This document shows, in pieces, positions 21,849 to 33,673 of a DNA stretch of 64,000 bases. Source of the DNA: Zasmidium citrigriseum (Eukaryota; Ascomycota; Dothideomycetes; Mycosphaerellales; Mycosphaerellaceae); NCBI GenBank assembly GCA_002786025.1, contig NHNW01000076.1:108097-172096 (forward strand). The letters are read 5' to 3'. Position 1 is the stretch's first letter; every line of letters starts with the position of its first letter. A program made the position numbers and the translations under genes. The notes beneath the pieces were generated by a model. That model was not told the origin of the DNA and searched no databases. It was given only the letters and a program-made list of their open reading frames with translations.

Positions 21849-22676
21849 ATGACCTCCACACCGGATCTCCAAGCAATCCTTGCTACACTCGCTCAGCATA
21901 GCTCCAATAGAGCTGCCACTCCGCCAGTGACTGTTCAGAATGTGGGGTCTCCGACGCCTCCCATACCAGAGTCTGAGATGCGTGGGCGTCCGGCTTGCGA
22001 CGTGCCTGAGACCTCTCAGGATCCGCGTCGAAAAGGAGGCGTGAAGCCGCAAGGACGAGCAGCTCCAGTGCCGCAGAAGCCTATGATTGATCCTTCATCA
22101 ATCACTACATGGCAGGACGCTCTTCGTTGTGTCACCAAGATTGCTGCGCAGAATGCGCAATTCGCTGTAAGCATCAAAAAGGTGAGCTAAACGTGTAATT
22201 CAATCTCCCTAAGTCTGAGAACGCATTGACCGTCCTTCCAGATGATACAAGATCAAAGAGCGCATGAGATGCGGTGGTATACCGAGAGGCAGAATTTGAA
22301 ACAAACCCAGGCCAACAGGTCCAGCTCTGCAGCCAAAGCACAGTCGATCTTGAAGACCCTCAACACCAGCTTCTACGGTTCGCCTCCTGCTGTTGACCAG
22401 GTCGAGGTGGATCCAGAAGCGGAACTGTCGGCTTTCGACCGCAAGATATATGCTGCCCAGCAAGACATGGAGACTGCTATGTCTGCTGAGCTGAAGGCTC
22501 TTGGCGTGCCGTTCTTTGGCACTGATCGAACACTTGTCATGGCTAATGGAGATGATCCTTCGAAAGCGAAGCTGCCGGATAGCCATCCCAAATGGAGTCC
22601 GCTGGTGACGGAGAGCGAACTGCTTGGTCTTAGGAGGAGGATGGTTCAGCATTTGGAGGACTTGTATCGGGAGTAA
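21849..22676 (+). CDS. DUF2458 family protein
   Basis: Exons 21849-22181 and 22242-22676 (60-base intron, GTGAGC donor, TTCCAG acceptor, phase 0) encode 255 aa. The N-terminus is Pro/Ser-rich with TPDLQAILATLAQ; it is followed by a helical core, SSITTWQDALRCVTKIAAQN and IQDQRAHEMRWYTERQNL. The end, FDRKIYAAQQDMETAMSAELKALGVPFFGT and then LRRRMVQHLEDLY, fits the fungal DUF2458 family of unknown function. It is divergent from the COX14-like gene with about 350 bases between starts. Confidence 0.72.
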
Positions 22677-23450
22677 AGGTGTGGACGGAATCGTTGTCAA
22701 GGCAGGGACTTTTGAAAGGAGACGTTTTGAGCGATGGCATATCGATTGGCACTGGTTATTTGCAGGTGGCTATGCAGACCGACACGTGGTACAGGTCACG
22801 AGTCCATGCACATGAATAGGTATGCGGTCCACATGCGCGCGTGATGCTATTGATAAGGGCCTTTCCACTCTGCGTCTTCCGCCCGCTCTTCCGCCACGAC
22901 AAGAACATCCAACAAAGCATCGAAGCATATCCTACCCTCAACAAGCTGAAGTCCATCCGCCAGTAAACAGCGAACTGGACCAGAGCAGCGAGACTCGAGG
23001 TCACAGGTCGATTGTGCAGTGCCCTGTGCTACTCCAACCCCAACACGCTATTCCATCCACGCTCTCTGCCCTCGATCACAACAGACATTCCGAAACTACC
23101 GCCAGTCCTGCCGAGCTCACAACATCACGCAGCGACTATTCACGAGCCCGACCGAAGGCACCTGGAGAAGAGTAGTGAATATCGGCGAGCCCGTTTGTTT
23201 GCTCGTGACTGCCGCAGCTAGCCGCACCGTAACTGCCGCATTCGGTAAGTCAAGCCCGTGCTCCTGCCGCTCTACAAAAGACCCCTCGCACTCTGCCCCT
23301 CCTCCAATTTCTTGCCTCGCGCTTTTTGGACTTCGCACCACCAACACCGACCTTCTCGCGCACCCTACACACATACACTGTCACCTCGTTACACACACAC
23401 CTACCCTACCCTGCGACTAATCGCGTCCACTACCCCAGACACCCGCCATC
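22677..23450. other. Promoter region of the cell-wall gene
   Basis: 774 bases. The last 200 are strongly C/CA-rich (CACACAC, CCTCC tracts), a common feature of long 5' leaders of highly expressed fungal surface-protein genes. No supported open frame. Confidence 0.4.
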
Positions 23451-26400
23451 ATGCGCTTGACCGCAGCGGCGGTCTTTGCGGGCGCCGCCTCGAGTGCGGC
23501 CGCTGCAGCAGTCTCCTACTCTTCTTCAGGTAAGCCTCACACACCATCCACTGATCCCGCGGCATCACCCTCCCTGGAATCGCCTCGAATCTTGCCCGTT
23601 GTCACCATCACCCACTTCTATACTGCCCACGCCACATCCACCACGGCCGTCAAGGGGGTCGAGGCCGACTCCAGCTCCTCCTCAGCTTCTGTCACCACCG
23701 AGACGGACCTCTCGCAGCCAGCCGACCTGCCTACCCCGGGCGGCTACAAGACCATTGGCTGCAGCTGCAGCTACAAGTATCCCAACGGCTTCGTCGAGTG
23801 CCCATTCACGGGATCCAAGGCACCTTCTGGCTACTGCACCTCGGAGGTCGTCACCACAACAGAGAAGCCTGGCCATGGCCACGCGGTACAGTCTAACGCC
23901 GCCGCAAGCAAGCACGCCTCGGCCTCGTCAGAGCACATGAACCCGACTTCGGCGCTGTCCTCCCTCATCTCCGCGGCATCATCATGGCCAACTGGCGTCC
24001 ACCCAGGCATGGCACCCTCAAACACACCTTCGGCAAATAAGGAATGTGTCACAAGTCTGGATGGGATGTTCAGTCTCGGCCAAAAAGGCATTGCACAAGC
24101 CAGCGAACACGCCGAGAAGGCAGTCATCCACGCTGCTGTTGCTGCTGAGATGTCCTTGATCGACGGCACCCTCATCGACAGCTTCGACCGCATCGGCGCC
24201 ATTGTGGAGAATGGCCAATTCCAGTTTGATGGCCCGCCTCAGGCTGGCACCATCTTCACGGCTGGGTGGTCGGCTTGTGGTCCAGAAGATGATCGGAAAC
24301 TCGCACTCGGCGGCAGCACGACCTTCTATGCATGCAACAGCGGCAGCTTCTCCAACCTCTACTACAAGCCGACTGGCGACGGCTGCGCTCCCACTGAGCT
24401 TGTCATTGTCATGCACAACCAAGACCATCAAGATCGACAAGATGGAGAGGAGGCCGAGGCAGAAACGGCCGAGTCTGCTTTGGACTTCGCTGCTTTGCTT
24501 AATTCTGATGCACCTGATGGCTGCAACACGAACGCAACTCAGTCTCCCTTCGACATTCTCATCATTCCTGTCGGCGCAAGCAACCAGGACAGTCCAACAA
24601 ACTCTGCCTCGAGCGATGATGGCGGTCGTATTGGGACATCGCTGCTTCCGGGTAAATACTCAATTGGTCCCGTGGGCGTCATGCAAGATTTGGACGGCAG
24701 GACCGCAACCTTCGATGAACACAACATGCTCCAATTTGAGTACGACGTCTCCAACGAGCTGTCTTGGTCGACGTGCGAGAACAGCCTGCTCGCTTTTGGT
24801 GAGACGAGAGGCTTCTACGAATGTGGCTCCAAAGACGCCCGGGCCATCTACGACTCAGATGTCGGACAGGATTGCCGTCAGGTCAAGCTGGTCCACCGCG
24901 ATACCTCTCTCTGGACTCCACTGCCTGGTCAACCTTCGGACATGCCAACAAAATCGGACCCATCGACACAAACCACTTACGGAGGTGATTATACGTCGAT
25001 TAGTGCTAACTCTGATTTTCCAGTCCCATCCGTCTCTGCTATCGCCACCCCCGCCCTTGTCGACCGTGCCCCTGTGCCAGGCTTCCAAGGCGGTTTCGTC
25101 AACGATCAGCCAGCCGAACTCAACTACATTCGCGATACCAAGACTTTTACTCTTCCGGCCGTGACTGGAGTCGAACCAGCAGACGACAATCTCCCCGCGA
25201 CCACCTGGACTCTTCCTGCTACTACCCTCACCATCACGGACGCCCCAGTCTCTACCAAGGCGTTGGCTGCTCGTGGCGATCTCCCTCTTTCTGACATCCA
25301 GTCTCACCTGAGCTCCGCGGCTAGCGTGCTCTCCTCCGCCTTGAACGAGGTGTCGATTCTTCAACAGTCCACCGCTGAGAAGGCCCCTCCCGCCGTCACT
25401 TCTGCGCCTGTGTTACCTAAGGCACTCGCAGACCGTCAGGACGACAATCCCAATGATGGCTGCGATGCCATTTGCACTCTTGACGGTCTTTTGAGCATCA
25501 TCGCCTCTGCTTCGTCTGCATCCGAGTACTGGTCCTGGGTGGCAGCTTCCATTTCAAGCGACCTGTACGAGGAGACCGTGACCAACACCAACACGGTCTG
25601 CGCCACATTCGATGGCACTTCAAGCTGCCGAACCGATACGCTCTTCTTCGCCACTCAGAACCCGCCAACCCCGCCAGCAGCCCGAGCAGAGATCACCTCG
25701 CCCCCAGCTGCAGTTCCAACGAAGGTGGCCCGCGAGGAGGGACATGATGCGATTTACACCTTGTCGCAGCTAATTTCAACCCTGTTGTCCGCTCAATCGG
25801 CATACGACTACTATTCGTGGTTGGCTGCGTCTATCAGCATGGAATTGAACGAATCAACCGTCACCTTCCAGAACGAGGCTTGTGCTACGGTCGACGGCAT
25901 TGAGAGCTGTTCCACTGAGACTTTGTTCTTCGCCACCCAGAACCCTCCCACGGCTCCAGCGCGCCAGGTTCGAGCTGAGGCTACCCCGACTGCTCCAGCC
26001 GTCCCTTCGATGAACCCAGCCAAGAAGCACGACACGATCTCCGTCGTGACGAAGACAGTCACGACCAGCGAGACCATCGTCAAGCCATCGACCACCTTCA
26101 CATCGACTTTCACCACGATCGACACTTGCACCGAGTACATTGGCGGCAAGTGCATGCAGAAGCGTGACTGGCCATCTCTCGTGACCACTGTTTTGACTCG
26201 ATCCAACGACCACACCACAATCACCACCACGCAGGAGTGCAGAGCCTATCAGGGCACCTGCATCGACATCCACACCCTGCCACCTCGTTCTGTTGAGGCT
26301 CGTCAAGAGGGCAACCCATGCTCTGAAGTTGGCTGTGTTCCTTACACCACGATTACTCGCGACTTCCCCGACTTTACTGCGACCTACAGTGGCCCAACTA

Positions 26401-26977
26401 CCACGGTGACGACCACGATTCCCGCCCATACGACCACCGAGACTTGGTACTCGCTGCCCGGCCAGAAGCGCGAGAAGGACGATGTTACGATGGTGACAGA
26501 GTCTGTGGTAAGTCAAACCCTTTGCTCTTCTTGTCCAACAAAAGCTAATGATCCTTCCAGCCAGTCGCGACCGTCACTGCAGTTGTCACCAGCACTTCGG
26601 CCGCTCCAGCACCATCAAGCGACACGACCTGCACCGACAGCACGACTGCCACCGTCTGCTCCGCGAGTTCGTGCTCGTATGTGAACTCCACTACCAAGTC
26701 GTTGAGCTTTCACTGGAGCAACCCACTTACTTCGCTGAGCAGTACCACCGTCTTGCCCGTCACCGCGAACAGCACCACGACATTCGCCGGCACTGCTGGC
26801 ACGGCTGGCACCACGTCGATCACAACCACTGTGAACGGCACCCTCCACACCTCTACCGCTGGTCCTTCAACCACGGCTGAGCTGGGTGGTGTCTCGTCAG
26901 ACGCGGAGGTTAGCAAGCAGGTGGGGCTCGCGACGGTGGGCATGGCTTTCTTTGCCGTGCTTGCTTTCTTCTTGTGA
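23451..26977 (+). CDS. PIR-like, GPI-type cell-wall mannoprotein with internal duplications
   Basis: Exons 23451-26507 and 26561-26977 (53-base intron) give 1157 aa. A signal peptide spans residues 1-19, and the last 20 residues ([18 protein letters not shown]) form a hydrophobic GPI-type tail. Between them are Ser/Thr-rich linkers. A PIR1-type beta domain reads [32 protein letters not shown]…[29 protein letters not shown]; a second divergent copy covers about 24630-24900 ([11 protein letters not shown]… to CRQVKL). Two copies of an 80-residue module lie at about 25460-25690 and 25745-25980 and share [22 protein letters not shown] and paired Cys. Several Lys/Ala-Arg sites could be Kex2 cleavage points. 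It probably sits covalently in the wall; function is otherwise unknown. A GTAAGC donor-like site at 23529 could mark a first intron. Confidence 0.82.
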
Positions 26978-27261
26978 GCAACACAAGCTCTTCTACCATG
27001 AGACACGACCCATCGAGGTCGTCCACTTTTGATTTCTAGCGTCGCGTTACAGGCATTGGGCCGTTCGCAGATCTGCTACCCTTGTAGCGGGTCGATTTGG
27101 AGTTCGGTTCCAAAAGGCCAGGAATGGGGCATAGACGAAGCCCAGTGCGAGTGCTTTTCCAGATACAGCGAGGTGTACGAAGTGTTCGGTTGATACCTCG
27201 AGAGATGCGAATAGCGACTTTCAAAACGAAAACTTGTGATTGTGATCTTGCCTTTTCCATC

Positions 27262-27824
27262 TTACTGTCCTCCGCTCCCCACCGGCGCATATGTCCCTCT
27301 GAGTTGCACGCCCTCCCTCCACTTCTCATACCAAGGCTTGACAGCCGCCCAGGCCAGCAGCCCGACTGTAGCAAATATAAACAGCAACACGACCACCTCA
27401 TCCTTCGTACTGTCCCTCTGGAAACACGTCGTGAAGACATCCTCTTCCTTCGCATCTTTACAGATCGGCAAGTTGTAACTCAGACAGAACTGCTTATTGC
27501 AGTCATTACAAGTCCTCGCCTTCTTTCCCTCGTCATCGTTCGCGTTGTTGTCGGCGGATTTATCGGCTGTGGTTGTGTTGCTGTCGTCGGTGGTGGTGAA
27601 GAAGGTGTTGGATTTGAGGGAGCTATCGGTTGCGTCGAGGGGGATAATTGTGGAGTTTGTGAAGCAGGTGCATTTGCAGAAGGAGGTTGGTGCTGTGTGA
27701 GAGTGGTGGGTTAGTTTGGGAGTTGGGGGTGGAGGGGAGCGGTTGGCTTACAGGCTGCGAGGGAGAGTGAGAGGTAGGTGAGGAAGAGGAGGATGTAGCG
27801 GAGTGGAGGGGTTGTGGGTGGCAT
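27262..27824 (-). CDS. Small secreted-domain, cysteine-rich single-pass membrane protein
   Basis: Two exons (27824-27752, 27692-27262) encode 167 aa; the intron is GTAAGC...CACAG. A signal peptide (residues 1-24, LLFLTYLSLSLAA) is followed by FCKCTCFTNSTIIPL, a Ser/Thr/Asp linker, then CNDCNKQFCLSYNLPICKDA and FTTCFQRDSTKDE. A transmembrane helix (VVVLLFIFATVGLLAWAAV) and a short basic cytosolic tail end the protein. Eight to nine lumenal cysteines suggest a disulfide-bonded ectodomain in the secretory pathway. I recognise the layout from other moulds as conserved but unnamed; function unknown. It is tail-to-tail with the mannoprotein gene (285 bases). Confidence 0.75.
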
Positions 27825-28024
27825 TTTCTTGATTGTTATCGCATCGTTGGAGTAGTTGGTGTATCTGAGTTGGATGGTGAGGTTTCAAGATGGATTCACA
27901 TGTCGTCGTCGGAAGCTGGCGTCGCACGGACGCGGTCCGCCAAGCAGGGATCTCGAGCTTATTTTGCCCGGCGAGATTTCGACCTCACCTTTCCTGATCA
28001 CCACCCAAGATGCGATAGCACGGC

Positions 28025-29608
28025 ATGGCAGCGACAGAACGGATACGACTACACATCACGCCTTTCAATCAAGAACTGCTAGAGCGCTACATCCCCGCTT
28101 CGCTACAACCGCAGGCGACGAATATTTCTTTCCACGCCGTTGAGACTTTTCCCGAGCGGGGTTTTGGATACGTTGAGCTGCCGACGATGGAAGCGCAGAA
28201 GTTGAAGAAGAAGCTTAATGGGAGTACGTTGAAGGGCGCGAAGGTGAAGATTGAGGAGGCGAAACCGGTGAAGAAGCGGAAGAGTGAGGACGTGGTGGAA
28301 GATGCTGATGAGGACGATAAGAAGGCGAGGAAGAAGGCCAAGAAGGAGAAAAAGAAGAAGGAGCAGGGTGTCATTCCTGGACATGAGCTTAAGGAGGGGA
28401 GGATAGTCAAGCGAGGTTGGGATGAGAAAGTTCCTGGGAGGAAGTCGAAGAAGGATGATGGGAGTCTGGGGGGGAAGAAGATGCGGTTTAAGACTGTGGT
28501 GCCGCCGAATAAAGTAATTCAAGGAGAGGCTGATGTTGATGTGAAGGAGAAGAAGAAGAGTAAGGACAAGAAGGAGAAGAAAGAGAAGAGTGGGAAGAAA
28601 ACTGCTGTTGTGAAGGAGTTTGCGAAGACTACGAAGCATATGGATAAGGGTACTGTTGCCTCGAGGAAGAATGTTAGCTACGAAGAGGGTGTGGGCTGGA
28701 TTGATGAGGATGGCAATGTGGTGGAGGAAGAGCCACCGCAGAAGAAAAGGAAGCGGAGTAAAGCTGCCAAAGAGGCACCTGAGCCCATACCCGAGCCCGA
28801 ACCAGAGGCAGCCAAGGAAGATGAAACAAGCGCGAACGAAGAAGACGAAAGTTCGGTCGCCAAAGAGCCAACGCAAGAAATGCTTGAGGAGGAGGACGAT
28901 GTTGAATCGGATTCTTCGTCTGACAGCGCCGAGTCTACACCCAAAGCTGATAGCGATGATGAGGAGGACGAAAAGGTCAACATTCAACTCAAGCAAGCGC
29001 AAACGAACTTGCAATCCAACGCTGCCGCTGAGCGAGAACGATCGAGTTCAATCCTGGTAGCAGATGCTTTGCCGTCTGCAGAGAAAGACACCACTCCTAG
29101 TGCGGACAAGGAGGTTCATCCTCTCGAAGCACTCTTCAAACGATCTGCACCGAACGTCGATGAGTCTCCGAAGGCTAAGAAGCCCGCGCCCATTGACACA
29201 TCTTTCAGCTTCTTCAACAGTGGCGCAGACGACGAGGAAGGTGTGACCGAGAACAACCCTCCTCAGACGCCTCACACAAAGCAAGACTTGGAGTGGCGGA
29301 GCATACGATCAGCAGCACCTACTCCCGATACTGCAGCTATCGGCAAGCGCTTCAGCTTTCCTTTCGCTGCAGAAGATGTCGATGACAGTGTACAGAATGA
29401 GGATGTGGACATGCAAGACGCCAGTGAAGATGAAGCTACTGCTGAAGCTGTCAAAGGCAAAGAAGGTCAGCGCGAAGAGAGCGAGTTCCGAAAATGGTTC
29501 TACGACAACCGCGGAGACCTCAATCGCTCCTGGAAGAAGCGCCGACGCGAAGAGAAGAAGATAGTCCGGCAGAGGGAGAATCGGAGGCTGAGCCGAAGGA
29601 TTGCATAG
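28025..29608 (+). CDS. Nucleolar RRM protein, NOP8/NOL8-like
   Basis: Single exon, 527 aa. Residues 5-80 form an RRM (RIRLHITPFNQELLERYI…GFGYVELPTMEAQKLKKKLNGSTLKGAKVKIEEA). Then come long Lys/Glu tracts with KKRK-type nuclear signals, an acidic middle, and a conserved-looking end SEFRKWFYDNRGDLNRSWKKRRREEKK. The RRM plus acidic/basic tracts plus C-terminal FY.NRGDLNR.WK.RRR box is how fungal Nop8/human NOL8 relatives look. They act in 60S ribosome assembly with Nip7. The role is inferred by architecture. The start at 28025 is just upstream of the RRM. Confidence 0.72.
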   Translation: MAATERIRLHITPFNQELLERYIPASLQPQATNISFHAVETFPERGFGYVELPTMEAQKLKKKLNGSTLKGAKVKIEEAKPVKKRKSEDVVEDADEDDKKARKKAKKEKKKKEQGVIPGHELKEGRIVKRGWDEKVPGRKSKKDDGSLGGKKMRFKTVVPPNKVIQGEADVDVKEKKKSKDKKEKKEKSGKKTAVVKEFAKTTKHMDKGTVASRKNVSYEEGVGWIDEDGNVVEEEPPQKKRKRSKAAKEAPEPIPEPEPEAAKEDETSANEEDESSVAKEPTQEMLEEEDDVESDSSSDSAESTPKADSDDEEDEKVNIQLKQAQTNLQSNAAAERERSSSILVADALPSAEKDTTPSADKEVHPLEALFKRSAPNVDESPKAKKPAPIDTSFSFFNSGADDEEGVTENNPPQTPHTKQDLEWRSIRSAAPTPDTAAIGKRFSFPFAAEDVDDSVQNEDVDMQDASEDEATAEAVKGKEGQREESEFRKWFYDNRGDLNRSWKKRRREEKKIVRQRENRRLSRRIA

Positions 29609-30388
29609 ATCAAGTAGCTGGACTCGATGGGCATCTCGTGGCCATTGAAGCAGGAGCTGGAGCAATCGACGCAATTGGTCTACGATCAGTCTCTCGGAGA
29701 GGACTGTGCCTCTCTACCATGTGCCAAGGCCATGTGGCTGCGCCTGTCGATCAATGCACATCCCTCGTGGGGGCCGAACGTGCTGCGAAAACTTTCCTTT
29801 CCGGGTTCAGCTTCAGCGTTAATCGGCTTCACATATTGCTCGTGCATACAGCTGTACCAGTCTACGGGCCTTTTGTTTATTGATCGACCGACTTCAACGA
29901 CTCTTGATCAGCGAAGCGAAATCCACTCTGTGTCGAGGGCTCGCCGGACGACGATATACCTGCGCACTAGTTCGTGGAGCGTCCAATGGACAATGGAGAG
30001 AAGGTTTGCAACCGACAGCTCAGGCAACCCATCGCAGCTGTAGCCGGGAACCGGTCTCCACTGACGTCTGTCTATTTGTGTCACTCAAGGGCTAGCATTT
30101 TCTTGCCGGACTGGAAGCTTGCTTTGAATGCCAAGTGCACTACAATGGGCACGAACTGGTTTGAGGTGTCAGTTTATGCCTTATTCGACATCTTCTCGCA
30201 GAGGCTGAGAACACCGCGCGCTGGCATTCAGGCGTCCCGGCGCAGTGACGGCATGCGTTCTACGATTGACGATCTGGGGAAGAGTCTTGTTGACGTCGAG
30301 ATGGATGGAACATAAGTACTCTATCGCCGCCTCGCGATGGACCGGCAGAATCCAGACATACCGCTGCACCAAGATCAGTATCGCAAAC
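29609..30388. other. Intergenic region without a supported gene
   Basis: About 780 bases. Open frames are short and shifted against one another. It holds the 3' end of the NOP8-like gene and the promoter of the small GPI-type protein. No further feature was seen. Confidence 0.4.
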
Positions 30389-30910
30389 ATGAAGCTCTCA
30401 ATCAACATCCTCCTCGCGTGCTCCTCGCTGAGCCTCCAAGTCCTAGCACAAGCAACATCAAGTTGCCCGGGCGTCTTCGCCGTCACCTCCGGCGCCGCCA
30501 GCGGCTGCTGCGTCGGCGCAGCGACATCGACATCAAGCGGCAATCTCTTTGACGAACGAGCGATCCGAACCAGACGTCCCACCATCATCGACTCAGATCC
30601 CACCACAGCCGTCGCAGCCATTACAACCAGGACCAGAACCTCAAAGACCAAGACTTCGAAGACTTCGAGCTCGACGATGGGGCCGCTGACTTGTGCTACG
30701 TGGATTCCGGCCACCCAGTCGAATTATAATGGCTTGCTGCAGGAGGCTAGTATGAGTTTGATGAGTACGGGGACGAATTTGAGGACGACGATTACGCCGA
30801 CTGCTACGGGGGCTGCTGCGACTTCGAGTTCGGCTGGGGAGGCTGGAAGGGCACCGGCAATGGTTGGTGTGGGTGCTTTTGTGGTTGGTGCTTTGGGTTG
30901 GTTGGTTTGA
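30389..30910 (+). CDS. Small secreted GPI-type protein
   Basis: 173 aa in one exon. A signal peptide (KLSINILLACSSLSLQVLAQ) is followed by a short Cys-containing segment (SSCPGVFAVTSGAASGCCVGA), an Arg/Thr/Ser-rich stretch, CATWIPATQSNYNGLLQEAS and a second Ser/Thr/Ala region. It ends in a hydrophobic tail (PAMVGVGAFVVGALGWLV) that fits GPI attachment. The start at 30389 is chosen because it opens the signal peptide; the frame stays open 48 codons upstream without signal-like sequence. The five cysteines and small size allow a surface or effector-like role, but nothing specific is shown. Confidence 0.65.
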   Translation: MKLSINILLACSSLSLQVLAQATSSCPGVFAVTSGAASGCCVGAATSTSSGNLFDERAIRTRRPTIIDSDPTTAVAAITTRTRTSKTKTSKTSSSTMGPLTCATWIPATQSNYNGLLQEASMSLMSTGTNLRTTITPTATGAAATSSSAGEAGRAPAMVGVGAFVVGALGWLV

Positions 30911-31235
30911 AAGATGTCAGTGTTGGAAGAGGGAATTTGGGCACGAAGGAACGATTAGTCATGAGAATGTCTATCAGAGAAAGGCAGCACGATGATGAGC
31001 AGATGAGAACGAGGTATTGAAGAACTTCCGGTGGTGGCAGAATCGGGAGACACTGCACTGGAGTTCGGAAGACTGAAAATGAAAAGGGCCGTCAAATATC
31101 ACTAATATTTAATGGCGAATTTCATTAAAAATATTGAGTACGTCACTCTTCAACTCCTTCCTCCAGTCTACATCTCCGTCCAACTTTCATCAACCACACC
31201 CATTGGCTCCACCCGATTGGACATCGATATGTGAG

Positions 31236-33435
31236 ATGCCTCATAATCAAGGGAAGAAACTCGCAAAGCCTTCTTTACCAAAGACCAAGAAAAGCTGCAC
31301 TGAATGCAGACGTAGAAAACAGCGAGTATGTGCGTCCACATTTGGTCCTTGCACGGAGATTGTTGGGCTCAATCAAGTAGTGCAGCGGCACATGGCCTTG
31401 TGTGCACTGTACCAGACGAAACGTCACCCGAAGTTGTCATTTCGAGCCACTCGAGGACCCCGGTAGTGTACAGACGTTGGGTTGCTCTGGTGAGCCTCAA
31501 TGCTGACCAGCACAGCGACGAGGCCTCCTAGCGATGGCTTTCACGGCGAGAGTGTATTGCTCAACGATTCGGCGACGCAGGATGGCCACAAATGGAGCGA
31601 GACTACCTCACCAGAAGTCCCTAACTTGAAGGCCTTGGGCTATTTGCGAGGTTACGAACACTTCCAGCTCAATGACCTTGAGAGCAGTGTACGTGATATC
31701 TGCGTGCCTAATTTCGCATCTAACCACGGGCTAGAGCGCTGCGCAACACGCTCTGGAGCAAGATGCCTCGCTGCAAGATAGCATCCGAGAAAGCATTCGC
31801 GTTATGCCCGGCAGGTCCATTGTCGGTACGTTCGATCCCGTACCAACGATACCTAAACTCATAGGGACTTTCAGACGGGCTCGTGAACCACTACCTACAG
31901 AACCTAAACAGCGTCTACTCGATCGTCCACCCAGCCACGTTCCTTGAAGAGTACGCCAAGTGGTACAGAGAGCGGGCGAGCGGTCGATGTCTGCATCCAT
32001 CCTTCACCTGCCTTCTTCTACAGATCTGCGCGAGCGCGGCACAAGATCCTCCCGAATCCTTGCGATGTCAAATCGAGTACGACCTCGCTGAAGAGTGTTC
32101 GTCCCTGTCGAAGAAGCTGCAAAATGCTGCCACGAGTCTGAGCTCCGGTATATCGCCAGGCGAAGGCAATATCCACCTGGTACTTCGCCTTCTGATTGCC
32201 GCTGCCACATCAAAGACTGAGGGCCGCATCATCGATGCATGGCACTACGTTGGTGCTGCGGTCCGCGAAGAACAGGAGTGCGGTGAGAGTGCAGTGTACA
32301 TCTAGTTGTGACCCCTTCTAACTGTTTCCTAGGTATGCATGGCCCGCTTGCCCTTGTTGAATTGCACGAGGCAGACGTGGAGCTACGAAAGCGCATATGG
32401 TGCTATACTGTGCTATCGGATTGGTGAGAAGACGAGAGGTCGTGTTGGTTCATTCTGATCTCACGAATTTGCAGGCAAATGGCCCAGTGGCTCTCGAGAC
32501 CAATGTTTCTTGACATTTCCAACTGCGACCTGGGATCTCCAAACCTATCGTTTGACGCTGTAGTAGGTGGCGCTCCTTCTCCTTTCGCCAATACATTCCA
32601 TCAATACCGGCTAGTACATACATTGTTCAAGGCGTTCGGCCGACTGGATTCGCCGGCAGAGTATAGTCGACTCGCGGACATAAACGACACCATTGAGCGC
32701 TGGGCGGACGAACTCCCACCAGAAATGCGAGAGTCCAATGGTCCTAGCCAATGGGATGCGGAGTGTCACTGGCTACCTATGCAACGTGCTTATTTACACA
32801 GCTTTGCCGCGATGGTGGCTTTCACGCCAGTCAAAAGGCACCTCCTCCCAGCGAAGGAGCCCGCGGAAGCATGCTTCCAGCAAGCAATGGACCTAGCTTC
32901 GAACACTGGCATCAGATGCATAGAAGCAGCTCTCAGGCTCTATGAACAAATCGAGCTGCCCCATAGCAGATACCACTTTGTCATCTTTGCTCTGGCGGAT
33001 ACCAGCACGATGATCTGCTCGGCGCTGCTTCACGATACAGCATGTCATCTGCCTCGCCGCGATGATCTCCTCCAAGCCGCGCATACGGCAGGCCACGCTC
33101 TACGAAACATAGCCACGGCAAATCCGTCCGCTTCCACTGCCAGCAAGATCGTGCAACATCTGCTTTGTAGGGTTGGACTCTCGACGACCGACTCCGCGTC
33201 CTTAAGGCCGTCGGACTCAAGCAGTGTCAGCAACGGCACGAGCATGAGCTGCAGTGAATCTCACTCAGAACAACGAGCATCCCACGCAGAGTGGGAGTCT
33301 GTAATGCCTGTTGTCGACGAGGAGTCACTCGATGTGAATCTGCCGGATTTTGAAGATCTGTTGGACCCAAAATATACCTTTGAAGAGCTTTTGGGGATCA
33401 GCCTCGAGGATATTTCGTCAGCGCCCCATACGTGA
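31236..33435 (+). CDS. Zn2Cys6 transcription factor with fungal-specific TF domain
   Basis: Seven exons with consistent phases: 31236-31325, 31381-31462, 31516-31688, 31735-31825, 31875-32282, 32333-32423, 32475-33435, giving 631 aa. The first intron splits the zinc cluster. Joined, it reads C-x2-C-x6-C-x5-C-x2-C-x8-C (CTECRRRKQR, then CSGTWPCVHCTRRN). The middle-homology domain includes YSIVHPATFLEEYAKWY, then ELRKRIWCYTVLSDWQMAQWLSRP, the usual fungal_trans pattern. The C-terminus is acidic (DEESLDVNLPDFEDLLD) and probably activating. An upstream in-frame ATG lies at 31134. It sits 238 bases before a hydrolase on the same strand, a plausible target. Confidence 0.88.
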
Positions 33436-33673
33436 TTCCCAGAGAGCTGGCCATGGCAGTCAATCGGACCGAACACGTCCAGACCGCAAGGCTGACGCTG
33501 AAGGGCAGCCCTGTAAGCTCTTCTCCAGCTTGGCGCTCCGATGACGATCGCATCCTCCGATGGCTTTCGGACCTCTTTGTTAGCAATGCTACGGAGGGGC
33601 AGCATAAAACCTTGCCTTTGGGTCGACACCTATCCATTCATTTACTTCCTCCAACCCCGAAACTTCCTTCAAA

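Noticed and set aside
28103..29014. 303-codon minus-strand frame opposite the nucleolar RRM gene
   Set aside because: Leu-rich mirror of Lys/Glu codons (AAG/GAG read as CTT/CTC).
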